DNA of 64,000 bases, from NCBI RefSeq assembly GCF_003432035.1, contig NZ_QOHO01000031.1, forward strand, positions 1 to 64,000, given 5' to 3'. How positions within the stretch are numbered: position 1 is the stretch's first letter; each line of letters starts with the position of its first letter. Made by a program: the position numbers and the translations under genes. The notes beneath the pieces are model-generated. The model saw only the letters and a program-made list of their open reading frames with translations. It was not told the origin of the DNA and made no database searches. The DNA comes from Lacrimispora amygdalina (GTDB lineage: Bacteria; Bacillota; Clostridia; Lachnospirales; Lachnospiraceae). Positions 1 through 8,615 of the stretch are shown piece after piece.

Positions 1-4
1 ATCC

Positions 5-38
5 GTCACGTGGGCTCGGAAATTTGTATAAGAGACAG
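5..38 (+). other. Illumina Nextera (Tn5) adapter remnant at contig edge
   Basis: Positions 5-38 align without gaps to the 34-base Nextera read-2 transposase adapter; only positions 8, 21 and 24 differ. The last 19 bases correspond to the Tn5 mosaic end (AGATGTGTATAAGAGACAG) with two differences. This is sequencing-library DNA rather than genome, so position 1 is a contig end and true genomic sequence starts near 39. Just after it, one frame reads an open 3-prime tail ending at a TAA at 67-69, possibly the end of a truncated gene, but it is too short to call. Confidence 0.9.
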
Positions 39-142
39 GATTTATGATTACTATAGAGATTATAAATAACTTAATATATTGATGAAGATTATCAAAGAGT
101 CCGTAGCCGATGCTGGTCTCTATTTCATAAGAAAAATCTAGT

Positions 143-528
143 ATGTTTATAATATATTTTTTACTTTTGTGTTCTTTTTTATTATTTTTAATATCATGTA
201 TTACGAATATAAAATCTCATCAATATGATGGAAGATCAGAAGGAAAGATAGTTTCCCTAAATAAAGTTTGTCATAATGGGAGAAATAATAAGGTTTATAT
301 ATATTATCCAGTTTATGAATATACTGTGGCTGGAATCACATATCAGGAAGAATTTCCCTTTGGTGACGAATGTCCTAATAATTTAGTAATAGGAGAAGAA
401 ACAATTATAAAATATGATAAAAAAATCCAGAAAAATTTATTGTTTCTGGAAAAGAGAATGTTTATTTAGGTCAAGCTATTTTCGGCTTGATTATATCAAT
501 TATTATACTTGTAGTAATAATTAATTGA
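143..528 (+). pseudogene. DUF3592-like small membrane protein, frameshifted
   Basis: The ATG at 143 opens a 108-residue frame: an N-terminal membrane segment (about residues 2-20), then a small soluble domain with PVYEYTVAGITYQ, which resembles DUF3592 proteins. That frame stops at 469. If the run of seven A at 419-425 had one more A, the protein would continue as KKNPEKFIVSGKENVY and a second hydrophobic segment ending at the TGA 526-528, giving 128 residues with the two-helix layout expected of the family. The lesion is therefore probably a one-base loss in poly-A, either real or a sequencing error at the contig end. The ribosome binding site is weak. DUF3592 is an assignment by pattern only. 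Confidence 0.55.
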
Positions 529-784
529 ATTAGTATGGGTATATGAAAACTTAAAACAACCGGAGCAAGAGGTTAAGTGTTATGCCAGAGCATACTATCT
601 TTGGCAGCACGAAGGATTTAATGATCCATTTGGTTGGTATAAAGACATGTTAAAATATGCGTACAAAAATCTTGTGCAAACAGATTTGGATTATGAAAAT
701 TAGTCTCAGGAACAGCTGAAACAGGCAGAGGCAGATTTAAAAGAAAAATGGGGAGAAGTGAGGAGTGACGAAAATGGACAATGA
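521..784 (+). pseudogene. Remnant of a soluble helical protein, start missing and internal stop
   Basis: One frame is open from 521 to the TAG at 701-703 and continues in the same frame to a TGA at 782-784. The translation is charged and aromatic, with stretches such as YARAYYLWQHEGFNDPFGWY, and after the TAG a helix-forming EQLKQAEADLKEKWGEV. There is no usable start codon after the stop at 518-520, so the 5-prime end is missing or in another frame. It ends over the start of the DUF2628 gene, as upstream partners in an operon often do. I do not recognise the family. Confidence 0.45.
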
Positions 785-1328
785 TGAAAACCAGATAGGC
801 GGATATTCAATATCAGAGATAAGAGAATATCTGGAAAAAAATCAAGAAGAGTACTTAAATAGATTCAGACAAATTGATAGAAAGAAAAAATTTAATGGAG
901 CCGCTGCATTTTTTGGTCCATTATGGTTTGCTTATCGAATGATGTGGATAGAAGGATTCTTATTATGGCTCATTTCTTCTGTAATAACATTATTTGCTTC
1001 GTTTATTATTTATATATTAATTTTAGCAAATATAATATATACCAAAGAATCTGCCGGACTATTGTTATTTTTACTTTGGATAGTAGAATTTCTGATAATA
1101 GGTAAGATGGCTGATTCCATCTACTGGTGGAAGATAAAAAAGAGAATTGATGCTACTCATTGGGAAGATGGAAAAAAACGGAGTATAATTCAAAAGCTGG
1201 CGAATGCTGTAGAATGTAAAGGGGCTTCTCTATGGAGTGCAATTGTTTTTTCCTTTTTATTGCGATTTGGAGACGTCGTCGTAGGAGCAATTGGAATTGC
1301 AATGGCTACTGTAATGGCCCAAATCTAG
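774..1328 (+). CDS. DUF2628 family membrane protein
   Basis: A 184-residue protein from the ATG at 774, which has AGGAG eight bases upstream (761-765); a GTG at 765 in the same frame is an alternative. The N-terminal 50 residues are hydrophilic. They are followed by the pattern FNGAAAFFGPLWFAYRMMW, the hallmark of DUF2628, where a folded hydrophobic turn precedes transmembrane helices. About three further hydrophobic segments follow (near residues 60-85, 95-112 and 150-180). Function is unknown for the family. It is the only intact gene in the first 1.85 kb, which is clearly more AT-rich than the rest of the window. The neighbours are broken, so any operon role is lost or masked. Confidence 0.7.
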   Translation: MDNDENQIGGYSISEIREYLEKNQEEYLNRFRQIDRKKKFNGAAAFFGPLWFAYRMMWIEGFLLWLISSVITLFASFIIYILILANIIYTKESAGLLLFLLWIVEFLIIGKMADSIYWWKIKKRIDATHWEDGKKRSIIQKLANAVECKGASLWSAIVFSFLLRFGDVVVGAIGIAMATVMAQI

Positions 1329-1359
1329 ACTGGCTTATTAAAAGGAGGAATCTTAATAA

Positions 1360-1850
1360 TTGATTAATGAAGTAAATTTGAAAAATAAAGTTATAAATGA
1401 GCTGCAGACTATTGCAGATAATCGTTATCTTTGGTATACAGAGAAGATAGAAAAAAAATTGTTTTATATATCGCTGAAATTACTGATAGTCTGAAAATTG
1501 TACTTAATAATATTTACAGTCAATACATAAAATTACAAGATACCGGCGAGGTAGGGATACTGGAATGGGTTTATTTGTCCTTTCTACATACAAGTTTTTT
1601 AGATCATTCGCCATGTTATAAAATTGATTTTTACGATACAAGAGACTGTATTTCAGAAATTGAATGCTTCAAAAGTGGATTATCAGCCTGCATAGACATT
1701 AAAAACGCATTATGGTATAATAAGGAAATCCAATTGGTCCTTTCTGGTAATTTTTCCGGATGATCCGGAGAATACTACCTGAATATACAGACCCTTCAGG
1801 AGAACTGGATCCGGCTGAATTCCTACATGCCGTTACCAGAAAAATATTGA
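1360..1850 (+). pseudogene. Hypothetical protein broken by frameshift and stop
   Basis: A TTG at 1360 lies 11 bases after AGGAGG (1343-1348) and starts an open frame that shifts at the run of eight A at 1451-1458. With nine A the product continues in the frame that is open to 1760 (IVLYIAEITDSLKIVLNNIY, then EWVYLSFLHTSFLDHSP). That frame meets a TGA at 1761-1763 but is open again to a TGA at 1848-1850 with plausible protein sequence ([16 protein letters not shown]). So at least two lesions separate this from an intact gene of about 160 residues. The family is not recognised. It ends 17 bases before pepT. It could be a decayed gene or a badly sequenced intact one. Confidence 0.45.
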
Positions 1851-1867
1851 AAAAGAGGCGATTAACA

Positions 1868-3094
1868 ATGTCAGAAGTGATCAATCATTTTTTAAAATAT
1901 GTATCTTATGATACCCAGTCAAAGTATGAGGTTGACGCTGTTCCAAGTACTTCAAAGCAGCGGATACTTGCAGAAGAACTGGTGAAAGAACTTCAGGCCA
2001 TGAAGGCTGCAGATGTAAGAATTGACGAGCACAGCTATGTGTATGCTACCATTCCGGCCACCATGGACAAAGCAGTCCCGGTACTGGGATTTATCGCTCA
2101 CATGGATACCTCTCCAGCCTACTCAGGAGCTGGTGTAAAGCCGCAGATCGTAACGAATTACGATGGTAAGGATATTCTAATGAATGCGGATACAGGACTT
2201 ACCATGAGCCCGGAAGATTTTCCGGATTTATTAAAATATGTCGGGCAGGATATTATAACTACAGATGGGACAACCCTGTTAGGTGCAGATGATAAGGCCG
2301 GTGTGGCTGAGATCATGACTATGGCGGAATACTTACTTACCCATCCGAAGATTCCTCATGGAACCATCCGAATCGGATTTACACCGGATGAAGAAGTGGG
2401 CAGAGGGGCAGATTTCTTTGATGTGAAAGGATTTGCCGCTGATGTTGCTTATACCGTGGACGGCGGTGGGTTAGGAGAGCTGGAGTACGAAAATTTCAAT
2501 GCTGCTTCTGCCAGAGTTTTAATCCACGGATCCAGCATCCACCCCGGTTCTTCCAAAGGAAGAATGAGAAATGCGCTTTTAATGGGTATGGAATTTCATA
2601 ACATGCTTCCGGCAGCTGAGAACCCTATGTATACGGAAGGATACGAAGGATTCTACCACCTGGATTCCATGATTGGAAGCGTTGAGGAAGCCAGACTTGA
2701 TTATATTATCCGTGATCACAGCAAGAAGAAGTTTGAAGAAAAGAAAGAATTTATGACCCGTGTGGCAGATTATTTAAACCAGAGATATCAAAGCGGGACA
2801 GTAGAACTGATCTTAAAAGACAGCTATTTTAACATGAAAGAAAAGATTGAACCCCATATGTACCTGATCGATATTGCAAAGACGGCGATGGAAGATCTGG
2901 GAATTGAACCGTTAGTTACTCCGATCAGAGGCGGTACAGACGGAGCACGCTTATCCTATGAGGGGCTTCCCTGTCCAAACCTTTGCACCGGCGGATATAA
3001 TTATCATGGAAAATTTGAATTTATCCCAGTTCAGTCCATGGAAAAGGTTGTGAAACTGCTTCTTAAAATTGTTGAAAAGTTTGCTGAAAAGTAA
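1868..3094 (+). CDS. pepT: Peptidase T (tripeptide aminopeptidase)
   Basis: A 408-residue M20 metallopeptidase that removes N-terminal residues from tripeptides in the cytoplasm. Zinc-site motifs appear in order: HMDTSPAY (about residues 78-85), [12 protein letters not shown] (about 138-149), [11 protein letters not shown] (about 173-183, with the catalytic Glu pair), TVDGGG (about 196-201), and a C-terminal NYHGKFEF histidine. Length matches the family. The frame is open upstream to 1760, but the start at 1868 is supported by the family N-terminus ([13 protein letters not shown]) and by AGAGG nine bases upstream. It is a single gene followed by a strong hairpin terminator, convergent with sufU. 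Confidence 0.95.
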   Translation: MSEVINHFLKYVSYDTQSKYEVDAVPSTSKQRILAEELVKELQAMKAADVRIDEHSYVYATIPATMDKAVPVLGFIAHMDTSPAYSGAGVKPQIVTNYDGKDILMNADTGLTMSPEDFPDLLKYVGQDIITTDGTTLLGADDKAGVAEIMTMAEYLLTHPKIPHGTIRIGFTPDEEVGRGADFFDVKGFAADVAYTVDGGGLGELEYENFNAASARVLIHGSSIHPGSSKGRMRNALLMGMEFHNMLPAAENPMYTEGYEGFYHLDSMIGSVEEARLDYIIRDHSKKKFEEKKEFMTRVADYLNQRYQSGTVELILKDSYFNMKEKIEPHMYLIDIAKTAMEDLGIEPLVTPIRGGTDGARLSYEGLPCPNLCTGGYNYHGKFEFIPVQSMEKVVKLLLKIVEKFAEK

Positions 3095-3113
3095 TTTTAT
3101 AGAACAAAACTTA

Positions 3114-3172
3114 AAACGTCCGGAATTGGTTTTAATGGTATACTGCCAAAACCAATTTCGGACGTTTTTTTT
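3114..3172 (+). terminator. Bidirectional terminator between pepT and sufU
   Basis: An almost perfect inverted repeat of about 19 bp (AACGTCCGGAATTGGTTTT and its complement, with one central mismatch) encloses about 13 bases and is followed by eight T on the plus strand. On the minus strand the flank is also T-rich, so it can end both converging transcripts. Confidence 0.9.
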
Positions 3173-3186
3173 GCTGTATCATTCAT

Positions 3187-3627
3187 TTATTTTGCGGTTT
3201 CCGGTTCTTCAAGTATTCCCATTAAAGTATGCCAGGGAAGGACAGCACATTTAACCCTGCCCGGCATATGGGAGATTCCCTTCAGAGCAATCGCATCCTC
3301 AAGTGAATCCAGCTGCTCCTCATCTGATATTTCTCCTTTTATCATCCCCAGAAAGGTATTAAGCAGATTCTGAGCCTCTTCAACCGGTTTTCCAAGAATG
3401 AGATCAATCATCAGAGACGCGGAAGCCTGGGAAATGGCACAGCCTTCTCCGGTAAATCCGGCATCTTCAATGATTCCGTCCTTGACCCGCAGCTCCAGAA
3501 CAATGTCATCGCCGCAGCTGGGATTGACTCCTTCCAGACTGGCTGTCGCCTCTGATACCTTGTGACGGTTTTGACTGGAACGGCTGTTTTCCACAATAAT
3601 CTGATTGTATAAAGCATTAAGCTCCAT
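3187..3627 (-). CDS. sufU: SUF scaffold / sulfur-relay protein SufU
   Basis: A 146-residue IscU-fold protein that takes persulfide sulfur from SufS and passes it on to the SufBCD scaffold. The SufU hallmarks are present: NPSCGD with Cys38 and Asp40, GEGCAIS with Cys63, and VKCAVLPW with Cys127. Together these form the zinc/transfer site. The roughly 20-residue insertion between the second and third cysteines that separates SufU from IscU is also there. It is the last gene of the operon and overlaps sufS by 11 bases. AAGGAGG lies upstream of the ATG. Confidence 0.95.
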   Translation of the reverse strand: MELNALYNQIIVENSRSSQNRHKVSEATASLEGVNPSCGDDIVLELRVKDGIIEDAGFTGEGCAISQASASLMIDLILGKPVEEAQNLLNTFLGMIKGEISDEEQLDSLEDAIALKGISHMPGRVKCAVLPWHTLMGILEEPETAK

Positions 3628-4843
3628 AACCCATCCACCTCCTTACCTGTTTTAAGCTGTTTAAAAATACCGAAATATCTTCCTCTGTATTGTAGATGGC
3701 AATGCTTGCCCGGACACAGGAGCCAATTCCCAGATATTCCATTAATGGCTGGGCGCAGTGATGACCGGCACGGACTGCGATTCCTTCTGAATCCAGAATG
3801 GTTGCAGTATCGTGGGGATGAACCCCTTCCACATTAAAGGAGATAACCCCAAAACGGTCACGGCTGTCTGTACTGCCGTATATGGTGACATAGGGCAGAG
3901 CATTCAGTCCTTTCAGCGCCTGGTCCATCAGAGCGTGCTCATGATTACGGATCGTCTCCCAGCCTATGGAAGTAATATATTCCATGGCTGCCGCCAGGCC
4001 TGCTTCACCGCCTACATTTCTCGTTCCTGCCTCGAACCGGCGGGGGACTTCTGCATAGGAAGCGGTCTGTTCATGGACGCTTGCAATCATATCGCCTCCA
4101 CTTAAAAACGGGGGCATTTTTTCAAGCAGCTCTTTTTTGCCATATAAAACACCAATGCCCATGGGAGCATACATCTTGTGTCCGGAAAATGCTGCAAAAT
4201 CTACTCCCAGGTCTTTGACGTCAAGAGGCATGTGAGACACACTCTGGGCGCAGTCCAGAACCACTGCAGCGCCGCATAAACGGGCGCGTCTCACAATGGA
4301 TTTTACCGGCGCTTCCGTTCCAAGCACATTTGATACGTGGGCAATGGCAATCAGCCTTGTGCGCGGGTTTATTTTCTGATCCAGTTCTTCTTCTGTAATC
4401 CGCCCGTCAGGTCCCGGATAAAGATAAACAAGTTTAGAACCTGTCAGCTTTGCGACTCTCTGCCAGGGAACCAGATTACTATGGTGTTCCGCTACGGAGA
4501 TAAGTATTTCGTCCCCTGCTTTTAAGAACTCCATACCGTAGCTGTAAGCGATCAGATTAAGAGCTTCTGTAGCATTCTGGGTGAAAATAATTTCCTCCGG
4601 GCCGGCATTTACAAAGCGGGCCGCAGTCTGCCTGGCGTTTTCATGAATATCCGTGGAGCGGACGCCCAGGGTGTAAACGCCCCTGTGTGGATTGGCATTA
4701 TCCATACGGTAATAATCATCCACCGCCTTTAAAACGGACAGAGGCTTGAATGAAGTCGCTGCGTTATCTAAGTATATCAGTCTCTTTCCATTTTCCGGAA
4801 CAGCGAGAATGGGAAACTGATCACGAATTGGTTTCATGTTCAT
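3617..4843 (-). CDS. sufS: Cysteine desulfurase SufS
   Basis: A class V aminotransferase-fold, PLP-dependent enzyme that takes sulfur from L-cysteine, giving alanine and an enzyme persulfide for Fe-S assembly. Visible motifs are the PLP lysine in FSGHKMYAPMG, the YLDNAATSFKP substrate loop near the N-terminus, and the active-site cysteine in RAGHHCAQP. The frame extends to 4864, but AGGAGG (4848-4853) sits just upstream of ATGs at 4843 (4-base spacing) and 4837 (10-base spacing), so one of these is the start. From 4843 it is 408 residues, normal for SufS. It overlaps sufD by 23 bases. Confidence 0.93.
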   Translation of the reverse strand: MNMKPIRDQFPILAVPENGKRLIYLDNAATSFKPLSVLKAVDDYYRMDNANPHRGVYTLGVRSTDIHENARQTAARFVNAGPEEIIFTQNATEALNLIAYSYGMEFLKAGDEILISVAEHHSNLVPWQRVAKLTGSKLVYLYPGPDGRITEEELDQKINPRTRLIAIAHVSNVLGTEAPVKSIVRRARLCGAAVVLDCAQSVSHMPLDVKDLGVDFAAFSGHKMYAPMGIGVLYGKKELLEKMPPFLSGGDMIASVHEQTASYAEVPRRFEAGTRNVGGEAGLAAAMEYITSIGWETIRNHEHALMDQALKGLNALPYVTIYGSTDSRDRFGVISFNVEGVHPHDTATILDSEGIAVRAGHHCAQPLMEYLGIGSCVRASIAIYNTEEDISVFLNSLKQVRRWMGYGA

Positions 4844-5906
4844 CGAGCCTCCTTTCAATGACATTCAGAATCTCCATGCGCAGATCATCCGGAGTTATTT
4901 TATGAAGAACAGGCATAAAGCGGGCTTCTACCAGCATGCGCTTTGCCTCCATCAGGCTAAGCCCTCTGGAGCACAGATAGTATAGCTGTTTTTCATCAAA
5001 CTGTCCTAAGCTGGCTGCATGCTGTCCTTCCACAGCTTCTTCTCCGCACAGGATTAGGGGAACAGTCCTGTTTCTGGCGCTGGGGCTTAGCAGAAGTACG
5101 GTTTCATTTTCGTGCCCCACAGAGTGTGCGGATCCTGCCTTAAAGTCTATGGTTCCTCTCAAAATCTTGCTGCTGGAGCCTGCAAGAACTCCGGCCGTAT
5201 GCATTTCGCTTACCGTTTCTCTGCCGGTGTGGCGGGCAATGTCATTGAAATCAAAAATCTGTTCCTTATCAGTAAAGTATGCAGTATCCTGTTGGTAGCC
5301 GCCTCCCTGCCCCTCCAGATGAGCCAGAGAACCGCATGCCGCTGTTTTTCCTCCCAGGACGGCCCGAATGAGTTCTACCCTGGCACCTTTTCCAATGCGA
5401 GCACCTACGGCATCAAAGCTCTGGCTGTTTCGTCCAAGCAGCTGGACAGAAACCAGACGGACAACGGAATTTTCCTGCGCATCAATCTGAGTTAAGCTTC
5501 CAAGAACGCCGTCTTTTGCGTCCCCGCGATTAACCTGAATTACCGTGAGATTACTTCCTGGCTTTGCGTTTATGGCATAATGGGCTCTGATAACCGGATG
5601 AGTAAGGTCCAGAGTCTGGGTGATAATAACAGGTTCACTGGGAGATCCTTCTCCCAATAAGTAGCAGGTTTTGTCTGCACCGTTCATGATAAACTCATTC
5701 ATCCATTCACCCATCCCGCTTGGAATTGCAGCAGTTTCTTTTGGAAGATCCTCCATCAGGCTGATTCCGTGAGGAAGGTCGCCGTTATAAGGAAGGTGGC
5801 CGCCCTGCGAATATTCCCTGTCCGAAGGCAGCGCTTTTTTATCCAGCCAGTTTACCCCTGTCCGGTTCCAGGTAGGAACCGGGAGACGGTTGATTTGTGT
5901 ATTCAT
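4821..5906 (-). CDS. sufD: Fe-S cluster assembly scaffold subunit SufD
   Basis: A 361-residue SufB/SufD-family beta-helix protein that pairs with SufB and is powered by SufC in building Fe-S clusters. It is shorter than the SufB encoded next to it, as is usual. The C-terminal half carries the family pattern seen in HTAGVLAGSSSKILRGTIDF and GEEAVEGQHAASLGQFDEKQ, ending in the YLCSRGLSLMEAKRMLVEA helix shared with SufB. It starts 16 bases after sufB and overlaps sufS. The N-terminal 60 residues, rich in Pro and Asp, are typical for the subunit. Confidence 0.92.
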   Translation of the reverse strand: MNTQINRLPVPTWNRTGVNWLDKKALPSDREYSQGGHLPYNGDLPHGISLMEDLPKETAAIPSGMGEWMNEFIMNGADKTCYLLGEGSPSEPVIITQTLDLTHPVIRAHYAINAKPGSNLTVIQVNRGDAKDGVLGSLTQIDAQENSVVRLVSVQLLGRNSQSFDAVGARIGKGARVELIRAVLGGKTAACGSLAHLEGQGGGYQQDTAYFTDKEQIFDFNDIARHTGRETVSEMHTAGVLAGSSSKILRGTIDFKAGSAHSVGHENETVLLLSPSARNRTVPLILCGEEAVEGQHAASLGQFDEKQLYYLCSRGLSLMEAKRMLVEARFMPVLHKITPDDLRMEILNVIERRLDEHETNS

Positions 5907-5922
5907 ATTTGTGTTCCTCCTT

Positions 5923-7341
5923 TCAGCCGATGCTTCCCTTCATTTCAAGATGAATGAGATTGTTCATTTCCACCGCATATTCTAACGGCAGTTCCTTGGC
6001 AATGGGTTCTGCAAACCCGCCTACGATTAAGGCCCGTGCATCATCCTCGGACAGACCGCGGCTCATTAAGTAGAAGATTGCGGATTCACTGATTCTGCCG
6101 ATTTTTGCCTCATGGCCGATATCTGCCTGATTGCAGGAGATATCCATCACCGGTATGGTGTCGGAACGGGAAATACTGTCAAGCATCAGTGATTCACAGG
6201 AAACGGCTGATTTGCTTCCTTCTGCCTTTTCCGTAACGGTTACCAGGCTTCGAAACGTGGAATTGCCTCCATCCCTTGATATGGATTTCGTAGAAATGTG
6301 AGAGGTGGTATCCGGTGCGGCATGAAGTACCTTTGCGCCGGTATCCAGGTTCTGGCCTTCTCCGGCAAATGTGATGCCTGTAAACTCCATACGTGCCTTT
6401 TTCCCTTTTAAAATGCTCATGGGGTAAAGATAGGAGATATGAGATCCGAACGATCCGGAGATCCATTCCACGGTTCCTCCTTCCTCTACCGAAGCGCGTT
6501 TTGTATTCAAATTGTACATATTCTTTGACCAGTTTTCGATGGTGGAATAGCGGAGCCTTGCATTTTTACCCACATACAGCTCCACACAGCCGGCGTGAAG
6601 GTTTGCAACGTAGTATCTGGGAGCAGAGCAGCCTTCTATGAAATGAAGATAGGCACCTTCCTCCACGATGATCAGCGTATGCTCAAACTGGCCCGCACCT
6701 GGTGCATTCAGCCGGAAATAGGACTGAAGAGGAATTTCAACCGAAACCCCTGCCGGCACATAAACAAAAGAACCTCCGGACCAGACTGCTCCGTGAAGAG
6801 CCGCAAACTTGTGGTCGGACGGAGGAACCAGTTTCATAAAATGCTTTCGTATCATTTCACTGTAAGGGCCGGTAAGAGCGCTCTCTATATCCGTATAGAC
6901 CACGCCTTTTGACGCAACCTCTGCACGGACATTGTGATAAACCACTTCTGAGTCGTACTGTGCCCCCACACCTGCCAGGGATTTCTGCTCCGCTTTGGGA
7001 ATACCAAGACGTTCAAAAGTCTGTTTGATATCGTCTGGGACATCGGACCATTTCGCTTTCATGGTTGATTTCGGTCGGACATATGTAACAATCTGATCCA
7101 TATTCAGCTCATCAAGAGAAGGTCCCCAGGAGGGAAGCGGTATCTCATTATACAATTTCAATGATTTAAGGCGGAACAGACGCATCCATTCCGGTTCATT
7201 TTTTTCCTTAGATATCTGGTTTACAATCTCAGGGGTAATGCCGGAGTCCGTAAGGAAGGCCGGGTCCAGCCTGTCTTTCACATCATAAATGGTGCGGTCA
7301 GCCTGGTCGACTCTTGTTTTTTCCTGTTTAAAGTCTTTCAT
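5923..7341 (-). CDS. sufB: Fe-S cluster assembly scaffold subunit SufB
   Basis: A 472-residue SufB, the core scaffold on which nascent Fe-S clusters form. Family landmarks are GVVYTDIESAL, the beta-helix core with SGGSFVYVPAGVSVEIPLQ and ENWSKNMYNLNTKRA, and the C-terminal SCNQADIGHEAKIGRISE followed by YLMSRGLSEDDARALIVGGF. It overlaps sufC by 14 bases, so translation is probably coupled. Length and order fit Gram-positive SUF systems. Confidence 0.95.
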   Translation of the reverse strand: MKDFKQEKTRVDQADRTIYDVKDRLDPAFLTDSGITPEIVNQISKEKNEPEWMRLFRLKSLKLYNEIPLPSWGPSLDELNMDQIVTYVRPKSTMKAKWSDVPDDIKQTFERLGIPKAEQKSLAGVGAQYDSEVVYHNVRAEVASKGVVYTDIESALTGPYSEMIRKHFMKLVPPSDHKFAALHGAVWSGGSFVYVPAGVSVEIPLQSYFRLNAPGAGQFEHTLIIVEEGAYLHFIEGCSAPRYYVANLHAGCVELYVGKNARLRYSTIENWSKNMYNLNTKRASVEEGGTVEWISGSFGSHISYLYPMSILKGKKARMEFTGITFAGEGQNLDTGAKVLHAAPDTTSHISTKSISRDGGNSTFRSLVTVTEKAEGSKSAVSCESLMLDSISRSDTIPVMDISCNQADIGHEAKIGRISESAIFYLMSRGLSEDDARALIVGGFAEPIAKELPLEYAVEMNNLIHLEMKGSIG

Positions 7342-8092
7342 AGAAGCCAGCCTCCTTTCCCAGAACGCCGAATCCTTGCTGCGTAATTTTTGAGATCAGT
7401 TCCCGGCCGCCTGTATATGCAATTTTGCCTCCTTCCAGTACATGTACCACATCCACATCCAGACCTTCCAGAATACTTGCATTATGTGTAATGATAAAAA
7501 GTCCGTTTTTACGGTTTTTAAAAGCACGGATTCCCTTTGTAACGGTACGGACAGCATCTACATCAAGACCGGAATCCGTCTCGTCTAAAAGAGCCAGCTT
7601 TGGCTGAAGCATAAGAAGCTGGAGGATTTCCGTTTTCTTTTTCTCTCCACCGGAAAAGCCAACATTTAAGTACCGTTCCGCATAGCTGGGGTCCATATCC
7701 AAAGCTTTCATCTGTTCTTTCAGTTCCTTTTTAAACTGCAGTATCTTTGGAGGACGTTTTTCCAGGGATCCTTTGGCTGTGCGGAGAAAGTCTTCAAGGG
7801 TGACGCCCGGAATCTCCTCCGGAGCCTGGAAGGAGAGAAAGACACCTGCTCTGGCTCTTTCGTCCGCTTTCATTTCTGTTATATCTTTCCCATCCAAAAG
7901 AATCTGCCCGCTTTCAATCTGGTACCGGGGATCCCCCATAATGGCGGATACGAGAGTGGATTTTCCTGTTCCGTTTGGTCCCATGAGGACATGAAGCTCA
8001 CCTGAACCTATGGTAAGATTAATGCCGTTTAAAATTATTTTATCCTCCACAGATACAGTGAGATCTTTAATTTCCAGTAATGCATGACTCAT
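7328..8092 (-). CDS. sufC: SUF ATPase SufC
   Basis: A 254-residue ABC-type ATPase, soluble, that drives shape changes of the SufBD scaffold. Walker A is GPNGTGKST, the signature is FSGGEKKKTEILQ (the SufC form), and Walker B is LALLDETDSGLDVDA. The frame runs to a TTG at 8101, but the ATG at 8092 has AGGAGG nine bases upstream and gives the family N-terminus MSHALLEIKDLTV. It is the first gene of the suf operon. Its promoter region, with dyad elements, lies at 8131-8197. Confidence 0.95.
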   Translation of the reverse strand: MSHALLEIKDLTVSVEDKIILNGINLTIGSGELHVLMGPNGTGKSTLVSAIMGDPRYQIESGQILLDGKDITEMKADERARAGVFLSFQAPEEIPGVTLEDFLRTAKGSLEKRPPKILQFKKELKEQMKALDMDPSYAERYLNVGFSGGEKKKTEILQLLMLQPKLALLDETDSGLDVDAVRTVTKGIRAFKNRKNGLFIITHNASILEGLDVDVVHVLEGGKIAYTGGRELISKITQQGFGVLGKEAGFYERL

Positions 8093-8130
8093 ATATATCA
8101 ACCTCCTTTATTCCCCGAATGGGAATCTAA

Positions 8131-8197
8131 TGGTTAGTACTTGCTAACATGTCTTTGTGCTTTCATACTATACCTATTTGGTATGAAATGCAAGCCT
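8131..8197 (-). promoter_or_regulatory. Candidate suf promoter with overlapping dyad operators
   Basis: Read on the minus strand, TTGCAT and TAGTAT are 17 bases apart and precede sufC. The spacer and -10 hold a palindrome, ATACC-TATTT-GGTAT (8170-8184), nested with TTCATAC...GTATGAA (8162-8187). A second dyad, GTTAG-TACTTG-CTAAC (8133-8148), lies downstream. Placement fits an Fe-S-sensing Rrf2/IscR-type repressor, but that assignment is inference. No regulator gene is next to the operon. Confidence 0.4.
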
Positions 8198-8295
8198 GAT
8201 TTTTATTTTTTTATAATCATAATGAAAATTTTGAAATTTCAGAACAGTTTGGAAAATATGTGGCTACAGTAAATGTAAGAAATTTTATTTTTTTC

Positions 8296-8324
8296 TTGAC
8301 ATAACTCTGATATGGGAGTATTAT
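8296..8324 (+). promoter_or_regulatory. Sigma-A promoter of the riboflavin operon
   Basis: TTGACA (8296-8301), a spacer of exactly 17 bases, and TATTAT (8319-8324). Transcription would start near 8331, about 12 bases before the FMN riboswitch. Confidence 0.85.
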
Positions 8325-8342
8325 TGCACCAATTGAACAATA

Positions 8343-8450
8343 ATCTTCAGGGCAGGGTGTAATTCCCTACCGGTGGTATAGCCCACGAGCCGCAAGGCAT
8401 GATTCGGTGTAACTCCGAAGCCGACAGTAAAGTCTGGATGAAAGAAGATG
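8343..8450 (+). ncRNA. FMN riboswitch (RFN element)
   Basis: The conserved RFN blocks are all present in order: closing stem ATCTTC...GAAGAT (8343-8348 with 8444-8449), CAGGGCAGGGTG, ATTCCCTACCGG, GGTATAGCCCACGA, GGCATGATTCGGTG, CTCCGAAGCCGACAG and AGTCTGGATGAAAGAAGAT. Binding of FMN in the leader RNA turns off the downstream operon, here through the terminator at 8495-8526. Confidence 0.97.
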
Positions 8451-8494
8451 ATGCAGTTTTTTTCATATTTATGAAACATCTGCTGATTAACACG

Positions 8495-8526
8495 CTCTGG
8501 AATGATCATTCATTTCAGAGTTTTTT
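8495..8526 (+). terminator. Riboswitch-controlled terminator
   Basis: CTCTGGAATGA and TCATTTCAGAG form an 11-bp stem (one G-U pair) around a 3-base loop, followed directly by six T. It lies between the FMN aptamer and ribD and is the likely expression platform. A weaker hairpin region between the two (about 8453-8483) could hold the alternative pairing. Confidence 0.88.
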
Positions 8527-8615
8527 GTGTTAACAGTCATAAATAATGGACGGATTGCCGAAAATATGCCCTGAGCCTTGTGTTCAAGGCATTTTTCTTT
8601 TAAAGGCGGTGTGAT

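Noticed and set aside
1760-1867. Longer N-terminus for PepT from an upstream start
   Set aside because: The added 36 residues do not resemble the family, the start at 1868 has a ribosome binding site, and the region overlaps the broken upstream gene.
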